From: Acidimicrobiaceae bacterium
GTDB lineage: Bacteria; Actinomycetota; Acidimicrobiia; Acidimicrobiales; RAAP-2
Direction of reading: 5' to 3'
Length of the DNA stretch: 64,000 nucleotides
NCBI GenBank assembly: GCA_003138895.1
Contig: PLHJ01000005.1
Coordinates: forward strand, 3,729-67,728
In this document: positions 20,761 to 28,354 of the stretch, piece after piece
How the letters are laid out: each line of letters begins with the position of its first letter
Numbering within the stretch: the first letter of the stretch is position 1
The notes under the pieces: model-generated
Databases searched by the model: none
What the model saw: only the letters and a program-made list of their open reading frames with translations
What the model was told of the DNA's origin: nothing
Position numbers and translations under genes: made by a program

Positions 20761-22013
20761 AGAAACGAAGCGCGTCCGACCATGCCCGCAGCAACGGTCG
20801 CGTTTGATTTCTCATCAATGAGCACAAAACTGCCGGTAATCCGGTTTTCTTGGTACTCGTCGACGACAATCGGGTCGGCCGTCTGAATTTGTATAACCCC
20901 AATGTCGTTGGTGGCGAGTTGCCCTGCGTCGTGAATTGAAAGATTGGAAATGTCCACGACGCCTTCAATGGCACTTATGCGCGCTGGTGTCGAGCGCGTC
21001 GTGTGCTTCAGTCGTAGGCGCTGTCCAGTGGAAAGCGGCTGTTCACCGAACCAGCAAACGGTGGCCAGCACCTCTCGCGTCACGCGCGGCAAAGGAGAAA
21101 CGGCTAAGAGATCACCGCGTCCCGCGTCAGTATCGTCGGCCAGGTCGACGTCCACGGAAATTCCCGGCGGCGCTTCTTGCACGTCACCTTGTGGTGACGT
21201 GATTGCGCGAATTGTCGTCTTGACGTTGGCGGGAAGAAGTGACACCGTGTCACCAACGTGAATAGTTTTGCCACTCACCATGCCGGCGTAGGTGCGTCCG
21301 CCGCCGGATTGGCGAAGTACCCACTGGATAGGAAGTCGTGCGCCACTGAGTGACGAGGCCCATGATCCGGTGTAGGCCTGCTCGAGGGCACTGAGCACGG
21401 TCGGGCCGTTGTACCAACCGGCCGCGGCCGAGGCGTCGACGACGTTGTCGCCGTTCAGCGCCGAAACGGGAATAACGAGTGGATTTTCAAAACCCAGTTG
21501 TTCGGCGAGCGCGTGCACTTCTTTCACCACGAGATCAAAGGGTTCTTGTTCCCAACTCGCCACGTCCATTTTGTTCGCGGCCACAATGACGGTGCGCACT
21601 CCGAGCAATGCCGCGATGCAGAGGTGGCGACGCGTTTGTTCCTTGAGACCTTGGTTGACATCGAGAACCACGAGCGCGAGGTCCGCGTTCGAAGCGCCCG
21701 TGGCCATGTTGCGCGTGTACTGAATATGACCAGGACAGTCAGCGATAACAAATTTTCGAGTGGGGGTCGCGGCGTAGCGGTACGCCACGTCGATGGTTAT
21801 TCCTTGTTCGCGTTCCGCGCGAAGACCATCGGTCACAAAACTCAGGTCGAGGTCACCCACTCCGCGTTTCGACGACGCTTGTACCACGGCGTCTAATTGA
21901 TCGTCGAAGAGTTGACGAGTGTCGACGAGTAATCGACCAATCAGCGTCGATTTTCCATCGTCCACGGAACCAACCGTGGCGAAACGTAGGAGTTCCTTGC
22001 TTGCTTGGGTCAC
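20757..22013 (-). CDS. cysN: Sulfate adenylyltransferase subunit 1 (GTPase)
   Basis: EF-Tu-like GTPase that drives APS formation from sulfate and ATP together with CysD. 418 residues with G1 GSVDDGKST, G3 DCPGHIQYTRNM and G4 NKMD. No fused APS kinase domain is present, so the protein stops at CysN. GTG start directly abuts the cysD stop with no gap. It works with CysD and the divergent CysH in assimilatory sulfate reduction in the cytoplasm. Confidence 0.95.
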   Translation of the reverse strand: MTQASKELLRFATVGSVDDGKSTLIGRLLVDTRQLFDDQLDAVVQASSKRGVGDLDLSFVTDGLRAEREQGITIDVAYRYAATPTRKFVIADCPGHIQYTRNMATGASNADLALVVLDVNQGLKEQTRRHLCIAALLGVRTVIVAANKMDVASWEQEPFDLVVKEVHALAEQLGFENPLVIPVSALNGDNVVDASAAAGWYNGPTVLSALEQAYTGSWASSLSGARLPIQWVLRQSGGGRTYAGMVSGKTIHVGDTVSLLPANVKTTIRAITSPQGDVQEAPPGISVDVDLADDTDAGRGDLLAVSPLPRVTREVLATVCWFGEQPLSTGQRLRLKHTTRSTPARISAIEGVVDISNLSIHDAGQLATNDIGVIQIQTADPIVVDEYQENRITGSFVLIDEKSNATVAAGMVGRASFL

Positions 22014-22937
22014 TTAAAAGTAACCCTCGCGTTTGCGATCCTCCATCGCTGTTTCAGAAAATTTGTCATCGGCGCGAGTCGCGCCACGTTCTGAAACATT
22101 GGCCGTTGCTACTTCGTGAATGATGGCCGCGACGTCGTCGGCATCGGAAACAACTGCACCAGTGCAGGAGGCGTCGCCAACGGTGCGATAGCGCACGCGC
22201 TTTCGAATCACCGTTTCATTTTCGCGAGGCACAATCCATTCGCACAGTGCCAACCACATGCCGTCGCGTTGGACGAGGTCGCGCTCATGAGCAAAGTAGA
22301 TCGAAGGCAAATCAACGTTCTCGCGTTGGATGTATTGCCACACGTCTAGTTCGGTCCAGTCCGACAACGGGAACGCCCGAAGATGTTCGCCGGGATTGAC
22401 CTTTCCCTGGTAGAGCTGCCAGAGCTCGGGACGTTGGTGACGCGGATCCCACTGTCCAAAGGCATCACGGAACGAGAGAATTCGTTCTTTCGCGCGCGCT
22501 TTGTCTTCGTCGCGACGAGCGCCACCGAAGGCGGCATCAAAACCGTGTTCATTTATTGCATCGAGCAAACTCACCGTTTGCAAACGATTGCGCAGTCCAA
22601 GCGCACCGGGGTCAGCAACGCGACCTTGATCAATGGAGTCTTGAACCTTCGCGACGACGAGTTGAGCACCCAACTTCTTCACGGTGGCGTCACGAAAATC
22701 GAGCACCTCTTGGAAGTTGTGTCCGGTGTCAACGTGAAGAACGGGGAAGGGAAGGTGCTGAGGCGCAAATGCTTTGACCGCGAGGTGCAGCAGTACGGCG
22801 GAGTCTTTACCTCCCGAAAAGAGAAGCACCGGTCGCTCGCATTCAGCGGCTACTTCACGCAAAATGAAGATGGCGTGGGCTTCCAATAAGTCCAAGTGGT
22901 CGATGCCTCGGGTGGGCTGGGGGAGGGTCGTCGTCAT
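22014..22937 (-). CDS. cysD: Sulfate adenylyltransferase subunit 2
   Basis: ATP-pyrophosphatase-fold subunit that adenylates sulfate to APS. The PP-loop LFSGGKDSAVLLHL, VDTGHNFQEV and FGGARRDEDKARAKER are characteristic, as is the C-terminal RYRTVGDASCTGAV. The ORF is open to 22997; ATG at 22937 gives MTTTLPQPT and the normal approach to the first helix, so I used it, giving 307 residues. First gene of the cysDN unit, divergent from cysH across about 80 bp. Confidence 0.94.
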   Translation of the reverse strand: MTTTLPQPTRGIDHLDLLEAHAIFILREVAAECERPVLLFSGGKDSAVLLHLAVKAFAPQHLPFPVLHVDTGHNFQEVLDFRDATVKKLGAQLVVAKVQDSIDQGRVADPGALGLRNRLQTVSLLDAINEHGFDAAFGGARRDEDKARAKERILSFRDAFGQWDPRHQRPELWQLYQGKVNPGEHLRAFPLSDWTELDVWQYIQRENVDLPSIYFAHERDLVQRDGMWLALCEWIVPRENETVIRKRVRYRTVGDASCTGAVVSDADDVAAIIHEVATANVSERGATRADDKFSETAMEDRKREGYF

Positions 22938-23016
22938 GAGAAGATGGGTCCTACGAAGTGTTGTAGTCAATTCTATAAACCTGATTGATACAGTCAACTC
23001 TTCGATTAGAACATAG
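22938..23016. promoter_or_regulatory. Divergent cysD / cysH promoter region
   Basis: A 79-bp AT-richer gap separates the two sulfate-assimilation units, so it must hold both promoters if the cysD start is correct. On the plus strand TTGATA followed 16 nt later by TAGAAC could serve as a -35/-10 pair for cysH with a very short leader. No convincing regulator palindrome was found. The placement of promoter elements is tentative. Confidence 0.35.
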
Positions 23017-23694
23017 GTGGATATGAGTACTTCGACGCACGACTTTTATGACGAACTTGTTACAACGTCACAAGGCTTTGAAACGGCGACGCCGAGTGAG
23101 ATTCTTCACTGGACCTTCGAACGCTTTGGTGCCAACGTCGCGATGGCCTGTTCCTTTGAAGACGTCGCACTGTTGCACATCTTGTTGCAACAACGTCCTA
23201 AGACGGAGATCATTTTTCTCGACACGCTCGGTCACTTCTACGAGACCTACAAATTCGTCGATCAAATTGAACGAGAGTGGAAGCTCAATCTCACGAGAAC
23301 GAAACCAGGTCCCGACGCTGACGCGTGGCCCTGTGGCACCGAGCAGTGCTGCGCTCTTCGAAAGGTTGAGCCCTTAAAGCGCGCCGTCCAAGGTAAGGCC
23401 GCGTGGATTACCGCGGTGAAGCGCTCGGACGCAGCAACCAGGGCCACGATGCCGATTGTGTCCTGGGACGACAAATTCGGACTGGTGAAAGTAAATCCGC
23501 TCGCTAATTGGAGTGACGACGATGTGGCGTATTACTTGCGCGATCAAGGGCTCCCGGAACACCCCCTGTGGGCGAAGGGCTACGCCTCAATTGGTTGTGC
23601 CGCAATGACCGTGAAGCCAGCGCCAGGAGCTGATCGAAGGTCAGGCCGATGGGCGGGCCTCGACAAGGACGAATGCGGGCTCCACGAGGCCTAG
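23017..23694 (+). CDS. cysH: Phosphoadenylyl/adenylyl-sulfate reductase with altered cluster motif
   Basis: Reduces APS or PAPS to sulfite with thioredoxin. 225 residues with the PP-loop-like ACSFEDVALLH, C111-C112 (EQCCALRKVEPL) and the C-terminal catalytic C220 in DECGLH. In Fe-S APS reductases the CC pair is matched by CxxC in SIGCAPCT; here the sequence is SIGCAAMT, so C194 is kept but the second cysteine is M197. Substrate class and cluster content are therefore uncertain. Start GTG 23017, or ATG 23023 in the same frame. The upstream divergent cysDN genes support the sulfate role. Confidence 0.9.
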   Translation: MDMSTSTHDFYDELVTTSQGFETATPSEILHWTFERFGANVAMACSFEDVALLHILLQQRPKTEIIFLDTLGHFYETYKFVDQIEREWKLNLTRTKPGPDADAWPCGTEQCCALRKVEPLKRAVQGKAAWITAVKRSDAATRATMPIVSWDDKFGLVKVNPLANWSDDDVAYYLRDQGLPEHPLWAKGYASIGCAAMTVKPAPGADRRSGRWAGLDKDECGLHEA

Positions 23695-23769
23695 TATCCA
23701 CTAAAAATAAGGCTTTTCGCACTACCGTTTTTATGACATGTCAACGGTGGTGGGACAAGGGATTGCCGG

Positions 23770-24597
23770 ATGCTGCTGATAATCCTCGCTGTGCTTTGGA
23801 TTGCGGTGCTAGCGCCTACTGGTTTTCGTCGACTCCGTGACCGCCAAACGAACCACTCTATCGAAGCATTTCACTCGGGCTACGAGTCCTTGTCACACAG
23901 AGGCGAGTACGTTGTCGATCCTGCCTACAAATTGCACGACGAGGGGAGCGCGCAGCCTCCTCCCGAGCCAGAAGAAGAAATAACTCCTCGATTACCTCGA
24001 CTTCGTTTAGTTGCCCCTAACGAGACTGCGGCGTCGCTCGCTCGAGAAATGTCCTGGGCCGAATGGTCCGAATCAATGGCGGATGATCCTTTCGAACGAG
24101 TTGCTGCACCCGCATTCACTCACCGTGAAAATCACACCGACGTTTCGTTCGACGATGACGTGGCGCCCGTAAATCCAGCGGTTGCGTATTCGCGTCCAAT
24201 GCAGCAAACGGCGCTCTCGGCGCAACGACACTTCGATACTGGTCCAGACCGAGGCGCTCGCGATCAACGCCGCCGCCGAAGGAACTTCGTCCTCGGTCTT
24301 TTAGCGCTCGCGATTCTTGATTCGTTGGCGGCCTTTGCGCTTTCGTCCACGATGATTATCTACAGCGCGGCTGCCTTATGGTTTGCGTGGCTTAGCTACC
24401 TCGCGCTCATGTTCGTCGCCATGCAACGCGGCATGATTGCTTCCTCGCGCGTCACCCGATCGACGACGGCGCCGCGTAGCGAACGATACATTGAGGCTCC
24501 GGCTGCTTCCTACGAAGAGACCTACGACAACGAGTTCTACGAGCCCGAAACCGCGCGGGAGTGGCCTCGACAGGCCCGTTACGCCTCAGGGCAATAA
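23770..24597 (+). CDS. SepX/GlpR-like divisome membrane protein
   Basis: 275 residues. Membrane helix at 1-16 (LLIILAVLWIAVLAP), then a basic stretch and a long acidic/Pro-rich cytoplasmic linker. A polybasic RRRRR precedes two closely spaced membrane helices (about 171-190 and 193-215), and the tail is Tyr/Glu-rich. This layout and the N-terminal consensus (hydrophobic helix, FRRLRDR, then SIEAFH) match the actinobacterial SepX/GlpR family that helps organise the Z-ring. The gene directly precedes tRNA-Ala. Identification by architecture; function inferred. Confidence 0.55.
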   Translation: MLLIILAVLWIAVLAPTGFRRLRDRQTNHSIEAFHSGYESLSHRGEYVVDPAYKLHDEGSAQPPPEPEEEITPRLPRLRLVAPNETAASLAREMSWAEWSESMADDPFERVAAPAFTHRENHTDVSFDDDVAPVNPAVAYSRPMQQTALSAQRHFDTGPDRGARDQRRRRRNFVLGLLALAILDSLAAFALSSTMIIYSAAALWFAWLSYLALMFVAMQRGMIASSRVTRSTTAPRSERYIEAPAASYEETYDNEFYEPETAREWPRQARYASGQ

Positions 24598-24636
24598 CAA
24601 TCTGGGCATAAACCGAGTTAGACTGATTCCCCTTTT

Positions 24637-24712
24637 GGGGGTGTAGCTCAGTTGGTAGAGCGCTACGTTCGCAATGTAGAGGTCGTGGGTTCGAATCCCA
24701 TCATCTCCACCA
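24637..24712 (+). tRNA. tRNA-Ala (anticodon CGC)
   Basis: Full cloverleaf of 76 nt: acceptor GGGGGTG pairs with CATCTCC using G-U pairs, D-arm GCTC..GAGC, anticodon loop TTCGCAA giving CGC (reads GCG, Ala), T-arm GTGGG-TTCGAAT-CCCAT, discriminator A and an encoded CCA tail. It stands 39 nt after the SepX-like gene. Confidence 0.96.
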
Positions 24713-24781
24713 AAAGGCACTTCGACAAGGTGCAATGGTTCGGTGCGAAATTTCTCGAAGCCCTGTGACGGGAGGTTTGAG

Positions 24782-25222
24782 TTGCACAAGCTCGGTAATC
24801 GACGAATTGGTTCCTTGGTCGCGTTGCTTCTGATCGGGGCACTCATTGTCGTACTTAAGCTTCATCCTTGGCAGAGCGTCACAGGAGTGTCAGCATCGAC
24901 CCGAGTCCAAGGCGGATACGCCAAGAACGAATCGTTTTGTGGCGGTGGCGGTACCGTTCAATACCGGGTAAGTGACAAGATAGCCACTGTTACGTTGAAT
25001 CTCGTGTCGCTTTCTCCACATCGTGAGTACTCACTTGATTGGATGAACAATACGGTTCGTGGGTACACCATCGGGGCTTTTAAAACCACGAGCGGTGGAA
25101 AAGTGGTTTCAGGTTCGTTGCGGTTGTTTCGGCCAGCCGAGACCCACGGAATTCGTGTGAACGTCTATTACATAACCGGAGGCGTAAATCCTACGGACAT
25201 TCACCACTACGGGCCTTGTTAG
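24782..25222 (+). CDS. Small exported protein of unknown function
   Basis: 146 residues beginning with a basic n-region and one hydrophobic helix (SLVALLLIGALIVVL), so it is probably secreted or membrane-anchored outside. The mature part is beta-rich with two cysteines (FCGGGG and the C-terminal GPC) that could form a disulfide. The ORF track starts at 24743, but a GGGAGG ribosome site precedes the TTG at 24782, which I chose. No family recognised; no partner gene nearby. Confidence 0.6.
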   Translation: MHKLGNRRIGSLVALLLIGALIVVLKLHPWQSVTGVSASTRVQGGYAKNESFCGGGGTVQYRVSDKIATVTLNLVSLSPHREYSLDWMNNTVRGYTIGAFKTTSGGKVVSGSLRLFRPAETHGIRVNVYYITGGVNPTDIHHYGPC

Positions 25223-25310
25223 TCGTGGAGAAAGTCATACAAATTACGGTCCGAAGGACTCAATATCTTCTGCACGATTTAATGAATTGGCAAAATCGCT
25301 GACTCGGTCC

Positions 25311-25697
25311 TCACACGTGTATCACCGGGAGATCCTCCAACCGGATGTAGTCGTCGTCCTGGGTGATGATGGGCAAGGCCATGGACATTGCGGTGGCTGC
25401 GATCCACGAATCATTGACCGGCATGCGTTGGCCCGTGTCACGGAGCAGTACACGAAGTCGAGCCCATTGTTCAGCGACGTGGTAGTCAATTGGAATCGGA
25501 TCGAGCAACATAGCCGTCGTCAAAGTAACAAGGCGCACGTCCCGAGTTTTTGTGTCGTCGGCAGCAAGTACGCCTGCACGAAGTTCTCCAATGCTTACAA
25601 TTGAAACGGCGAGTTCGTCGGGAAGCATCGATTCACGTAGTGGTCGCCCGGACTCGCGCGCAATGAACAGAGTTGTGTCAGCCAGACCTCTGGTCAA
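25311..25697 (-). CDS. vapC: VapC-type PIN-domain toxin
   Basis: 128-residue PIN-domain ribonuclease, the toxin of a type II module. The acidic metal-binding residues are in place: D7 (LADTT), E38 (SIGELRAG), D96 (PVNDSWIAA) and D114/D116 (TQDDDY). It begins at TTG, overlapping the vapB stop as TTGA without its own ribosome site, so it should be translated by coupling to vapB. Mg2+-dependent RNA cleavage is known for the family; the RNA target is unknown. Confidence 0.88.
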   Translation of the reverse strand: MTRGLADTTLFIARESGRPLRESMLPDELAVSIVSIGELRAGVLAADDTKTRDVRLVTLTTAMLLDPIPIDYHVAEQWARLRVLLRDTGQRMPVNDSWIAATAMSMALPIITQDDDYIRLEDLPVIHV

Positions 25698-25945
25698 AAT
25701 GAGATGTCGTCGGTAGTGTCGGGCGCTAATCGCTTCAATTCATCACGAAGCGCGGGGTCGGCTTGGCGACCAGCAACGCGGCGAGCGAATTCTGCACCGT
25801 TAATCCATCGGGGCCGTTGATGGAGCGGGCGCAGTGCCGCAACCGGTAGGCCGTCAACGGTAATCACAATGTCCTCTCCTCGGGCAACTCGTTGCAGAAG
25901 ACCCCGTGTGTTATTGCGTAGTTCCCGTGAAGCGATCTCCGTCAT
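25694..25945 (-). CDS. vapB: Phd/YefM-type antitoxin
   Basis: 83-residue antitoxin. The N-terminal Phd fold (MTEIASRELRNNTRGLLQRV, then GEDIVITVDGLPVAALRP) would bind DNA, and the acidic/Arg-rich C-terminal tail would wrap VapC. The ORF is open to 26212, but ATG at 25945 gives the classic Phd start; an in-frame ATG at 25963 is possible. A palindrome lies directly upstream, consistent with autorepression. Phd-type partners of VapC are common in actinobacteria. Confidence 0.85.
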   Translation of the reverse strand: MTEIASRELRNNTRGLLQRVARGEDIVITVDGLPVAALRPLHQRPRWINGAEFARRVAGRQADPALRDELKRLAPDTTDDISF

Positions 25946-25947
25946 GC

Positions 25948-25977
25948 CACAACTGTAGCACATATGCGACAGTTGTG
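25948..25977 (-). promoter_or_regulatory. Palindromic operator of the vapBC module
   Basis: Perfect 9-bp inverted repeat CACAACTGT and ACAGTTGTG separated by 12 nt containing CATATG, sitting 2 bp upstream of the vapB ATG. On the coding strand TACAGT lies 6 nt before the ATG and would fit a -10 box of a leaderless transcript, so a bound VapBC complex would block the promoter. The repeat is seen; its function is inferred from known Phd/VapB autoregulation. Confidence 0.7.
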
Positions 25978-26119
25978 TACGGCCAATCTTTTCAGAGTGG
26001 GAAATCGATGTCATCACCGTCGCAAAGGTCGGGAGCGTTGGACGCTTATTGCCGCAAGCACAATGCTTTATAGAGTGTGGTGATTGCTCAGGAGCTCTAG
26101 CGAAAGCAGAAGACAACCA

Positions 26120-26764
26120 ATGGCGCAGGCAGTTCGTGTACACAATTTCATGGTGTCGAGTGATGGCTACGGCTCCGGTGCGGGTCAGAGCTTTGAGCAT
26201 CCCTTCGGTCACGCCAATCCTGCCGATCTCTTTTTCTGGGCGGGAGCAACTGCGAACTGGGTAAATCGAACAGAGCCCGGTGGCACCTACGGATTAGACG
26301 ATTACTGCACGCGCGACTTCTCGCGGAACATCGGGGCCGAAATCATGGGGCGCAACAAGTTTGGACCTCAGCGTGGACCGTGGGAAAACCTGGACTGGCA
26401 AGGCTGGTGGGGCGACGACACGCCGTTTCACACGCCGGTTTTCGTGCTCACACATCATATTCGTCCTTCAATAACCCTGGGGGACACGACGTTTCATTTT
26501 CTTAATGCGTCGCCCCACGATGCACTCGCACAGGCGTTTGAAGCGGCCGATGGCAAAGACGTGCGCATCGGCGGTGGCGTTGAAACGGTGCTCGAGTTTC
26601 TCGAGGCTGATCTGATTGACCAAATGCATTTTGCGGTTGCGCCTGTCGAACTTGGCCGCGGGGAAAAACTGTGGAACAGCCCGAACGATCTTGCCGAACG
26701 TTTCTTCTTGGAATCGGTACCCAGCTCGAGTGGCGTGACGCATCACTTTTTCTGGCGACGTTAA
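26120..26764 (+). CDS. Dihydrofolate reductase-family / RibD C-terminal-like reductase
   Basis: 214-residue member of the DHFR/RibD-C superfamily often labelled dihydrofolate reductase family protein. N-terminal VHNFMVSSDGYGSG matches the family start, NIGAEIMGRNKFG and the PVFVLTHH strand follow, and IGGGVETVLEFLEADLIDQMHFAVAPVELGRG is the usual nucleotide-side block. It is an NAD(P)H-type reductase fold; the substrate is unknown and it is unlikely to be the housekeeping DHFR. ATG 26120 preferred over upstream in-frame starts. Confidence 0.82.
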   Translation: MAQAVRVHNFMVSSDGYGSGAGQSFEHPFGHANPADLFFWAGATANWVNRTEPGGTYGLDDYCTRDFSRNIGAEIMGRNKFGPQRGPWENLDWQGWWGDDTPFHTPVFVLTHHIRPSITLGDTTFHFLNASPHDALAQAFEAADGKDVRIGGGVETVLEFLEADLIDQMHFAVAPVELGRGEKLWNSPNDLAERFFLESVPSSSGVTHHFFWRR

Positions 26765-26796
26765 CTGTCAAATAATTGCAACGTCGGCAAGCATCC

Positions 26797-27045
26797 TTAG
26801 CAGCACTCTCGTATTCGAGCGAGCACGACGGCCTGTTCCTTCTTTGTGCTGATGCGAAAGCGTTCGAATTCGTCACTGATTCGTACGTCGGCAAAGAGAC
26901 CCGCCGGATCTTCGTGCACGTGAAAAAACGCCCGTGAGCCTCGATAGAAAACGCCAGTCTTTTTCTCGGCGAGCCCGGGGACGTGACGCAGTTCAGCTAG
27001 AAACTCGGCAATTTCCTGGAGTGCGTGCTCGCCAGCGTGTTTCAC
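26797..27045 (-). CDS. DUF5519 (luciferase-domain)-like small protein
   Basis: 82 residues. The pattern VPGLAEKKTGVFYRGSRAF followed by an Asp/His-bearing FHVHEDPAGLFADVRIS resembles small DUF5519 or MmcQ/YjbR-like proteins, which have no established enzymatic role despite the luciferase label. Convergent with the DHFR-family gene (about 30 nt apart). No operon partner. Identification is approximate. Confidence 0.5.
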   Translation of the reverse strand: MKHAGEHALQEIAEFLAELRHVPGLAEKKTGVFYRGSRAFFHVHEDPAGLFADVRISDEFERFRISTKKEQAVVLARIRECC

Positions 27046-27239
27046 GCTTCGTACGATACGTCAACGACCACCAACCGATCGATTGAGGGGAGTTTCCCGC
27101 GACGTTTCTTCTGTGGAAAAGCTGCGAGAAAGTAGTGCATGAAGTGCCCTCGTCAGAAAATTTTGGTGGATAACCATTTCAATGTCTGGGCATATCGTTT
27201 GGATATCGTGTTTTCGACGTGTTCACGGTTGCTTGGCAA

Positions 27240-27510
27240 ACAGGGGTCTGGCATTGTTCATTCTGTAGTTCACGCAGTACCTACCGACAGCCGGTGGAGC
27301 CGAAAGGCGAAGTGGGTTGAAGGAACGAGGGGCCTCGCAAGAGGAACGGAGTTCCCGTCGGGCAGCGGAGTTCGGTCTGCTGTTCACTCGGTAAAGGGCG
27401 TGAGGTGCCGCCGTTTTGTAGGGACCTGTCCGACACGGGAAACTAGGAGACGCGCCTTCGGAAACCCCGAGGGGCTGGAGAGCTTCGGCTCGCTGGTCAC
27501 TCGGGGTTTT
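27240..27510 (+). ncRNA. Candidate structured noncoding RNA
   Basis: This stretch lies in a 472-nt gap and is purine-rich on the plus strand. Stable tetraloop hairpins occur in a row: GCC-GAAA-GGC (27299-27308), CCTC-GCAA-GAGG (27333-27344) enclosed by GGAAC/GTTCC (27322-27355), GCAG/CTGC (27362-27380), GGC/GCC (27397-27409) and GAGC-TTCG-GCTC (27480-27491). The last sits inside a 10-bp helix AAACCCCGAG/CTCGGGGTTT (27462-27509) followed by T residues. GNRA and UUCG loops are only correct on the plus strand. I could not match it to RNase P RNA, tmRNA, SRP RNA or 6S RNA. The plus-strand ORF across it has no protein-like character. Confidence 0.4.
27462..27510. terminator. Possible bidirectional terminator downstream of the nucleotidyltransferase gene
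   Basis: AAACCCCGAG and CTCGGGGTTT form a 10-bp GC-rich helix with a UUCG hairpin inside its loop. TTTT closes the plus-strand side, and the minus-strand read ends in AAACC-type bases. It begins 8 nt beyond the stop of the minus-strand nucleotidyltransferase gene, so it may end that transcript as well as the candidate plus-strand RNA. The U-tract is short, so efficiency is uncertain. Confidence 0.4.
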
Positions 27511-27517
27511 CGGCTTT

Positions 27518-28354
27518 CTACAGCGAAAAAGCCCGAGCCGGACGTTCGCCGCGAGCAACCTGCTCACGAACGTCGGCTTGAACAAGGGGCAAGTCTTCGG
27601 CGTGGGTAACACCCACGCAGCGCGACGCATTCGCCAATACGTCAAATCGGTGGCCCTCGAGTAACTGCGAAATGACGTCAGGCAGCCGAATTTCGTTTTC
27701 TTCAGAGGCGTCCTCCTCCAACAGCGCCTGTTCGAACGCTTCCCAGACGTAAGGCTGGAACCCCCAGAGATTCATGGAGACCGGCGTCTCGGGCTCCAGG
27801 TGCCGAGGAAGTTGCCCGTCGTTGGCGACGTAGCCCTTGTCGGTTAATTGCACGTGGTGTCGTTCGCGGATGCTCACAAGTTTGCCGTCGGCAATTTCGC
27901 AAACTCCTCTCGACACCGGTAAATCGTTCACGAGTGCGCGGTCGAGCTGGTAGCCCACCAGGCAACTCGTGGGCTCGCGACGCAGATGCTCCCCCAACTT
28001 GGTCATGGCTTCGAGGCCATACAAGTCGTCCGCGTTCGCGACACCAAAGGGCACCGAAGGATCGAGCAATGATTTGGCGGCGAGAACCGCGTGCACCGTG
28101 CCGTAGGCGTGTTCTTGCACTGCGAAAGAAACGTCCTGGGAACTTGGCCAGTACTCTTCGACGTGGCTCTTGATGGCGGGACCCGTATCTTCGTTGATGA
28201 CGAGAACAATGTGATTAAATCCGGCGGCGTAGGCGTCGGAGGCAACAAGGTCAATGACTCCTTCACCATTGACGCCAATGGGGGCCAATTGTTTCAACCC
28301 GCCATAACGACGGGCGCGACCGGCCGCCAGGATGACTAGGGGAACTTGTCTCAA
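27518..28354 (-). CDS. NTP-transferase family nucleotidyltransferase
   Basis: 278-residue sugar-phosphate nucleotidyltransferase fold. N-terminal VPLVILAAGRARRYGGLKQL is the nucleotide-binding G-rich loop, and VANADDLYG holds the metal-binding Asp. The later SMNLWGFQPYVWEAF and EIRLPDVISQLLEG blocks resemble GalU/RfbA-like enzymes, but the exact sugar cannot be told. TTG at 28354 overlaps the fabH stop as TTGA and gives a natural N-terminus, so I used it instead of the ORF-track start at 28384. Cotranscribed with fabH. Confidence 0.8.
   Translation of the reverse strand: MRQVPLVILAAGRARRYGGLKQLAPIGVNGEGVIDLVASDAYAAGFNHIVLVINEDTGPAIKSHVEEYWPSSQDVSFAVQEHAYGTVHAVLAAKSLLDPSVPFGVANADDLYGLEAMTKLGEHLRREPTSCLVGYQLDRALVNDLPVSRGVCEIADGKLVSIRERHHVQLTDKGYVANDGQLPRHLEPETPVSMNLWGFQPYVWEAFEQALLEEDASEENEIRLPDVISQLLEGHRFDVLANASRCVGVTHAEDLPLVQADVREQVARGERPARAFSL

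Noticed and set aside
27139-27609. 156-residue plus-strand ORF through the structured region
   Set aside because: Composition is Arg/Gly/Ser-biased with no family resemblance, no ribosome site, and it runs into the nucleotidyltransferase gene; hairpins explain the sequence better.
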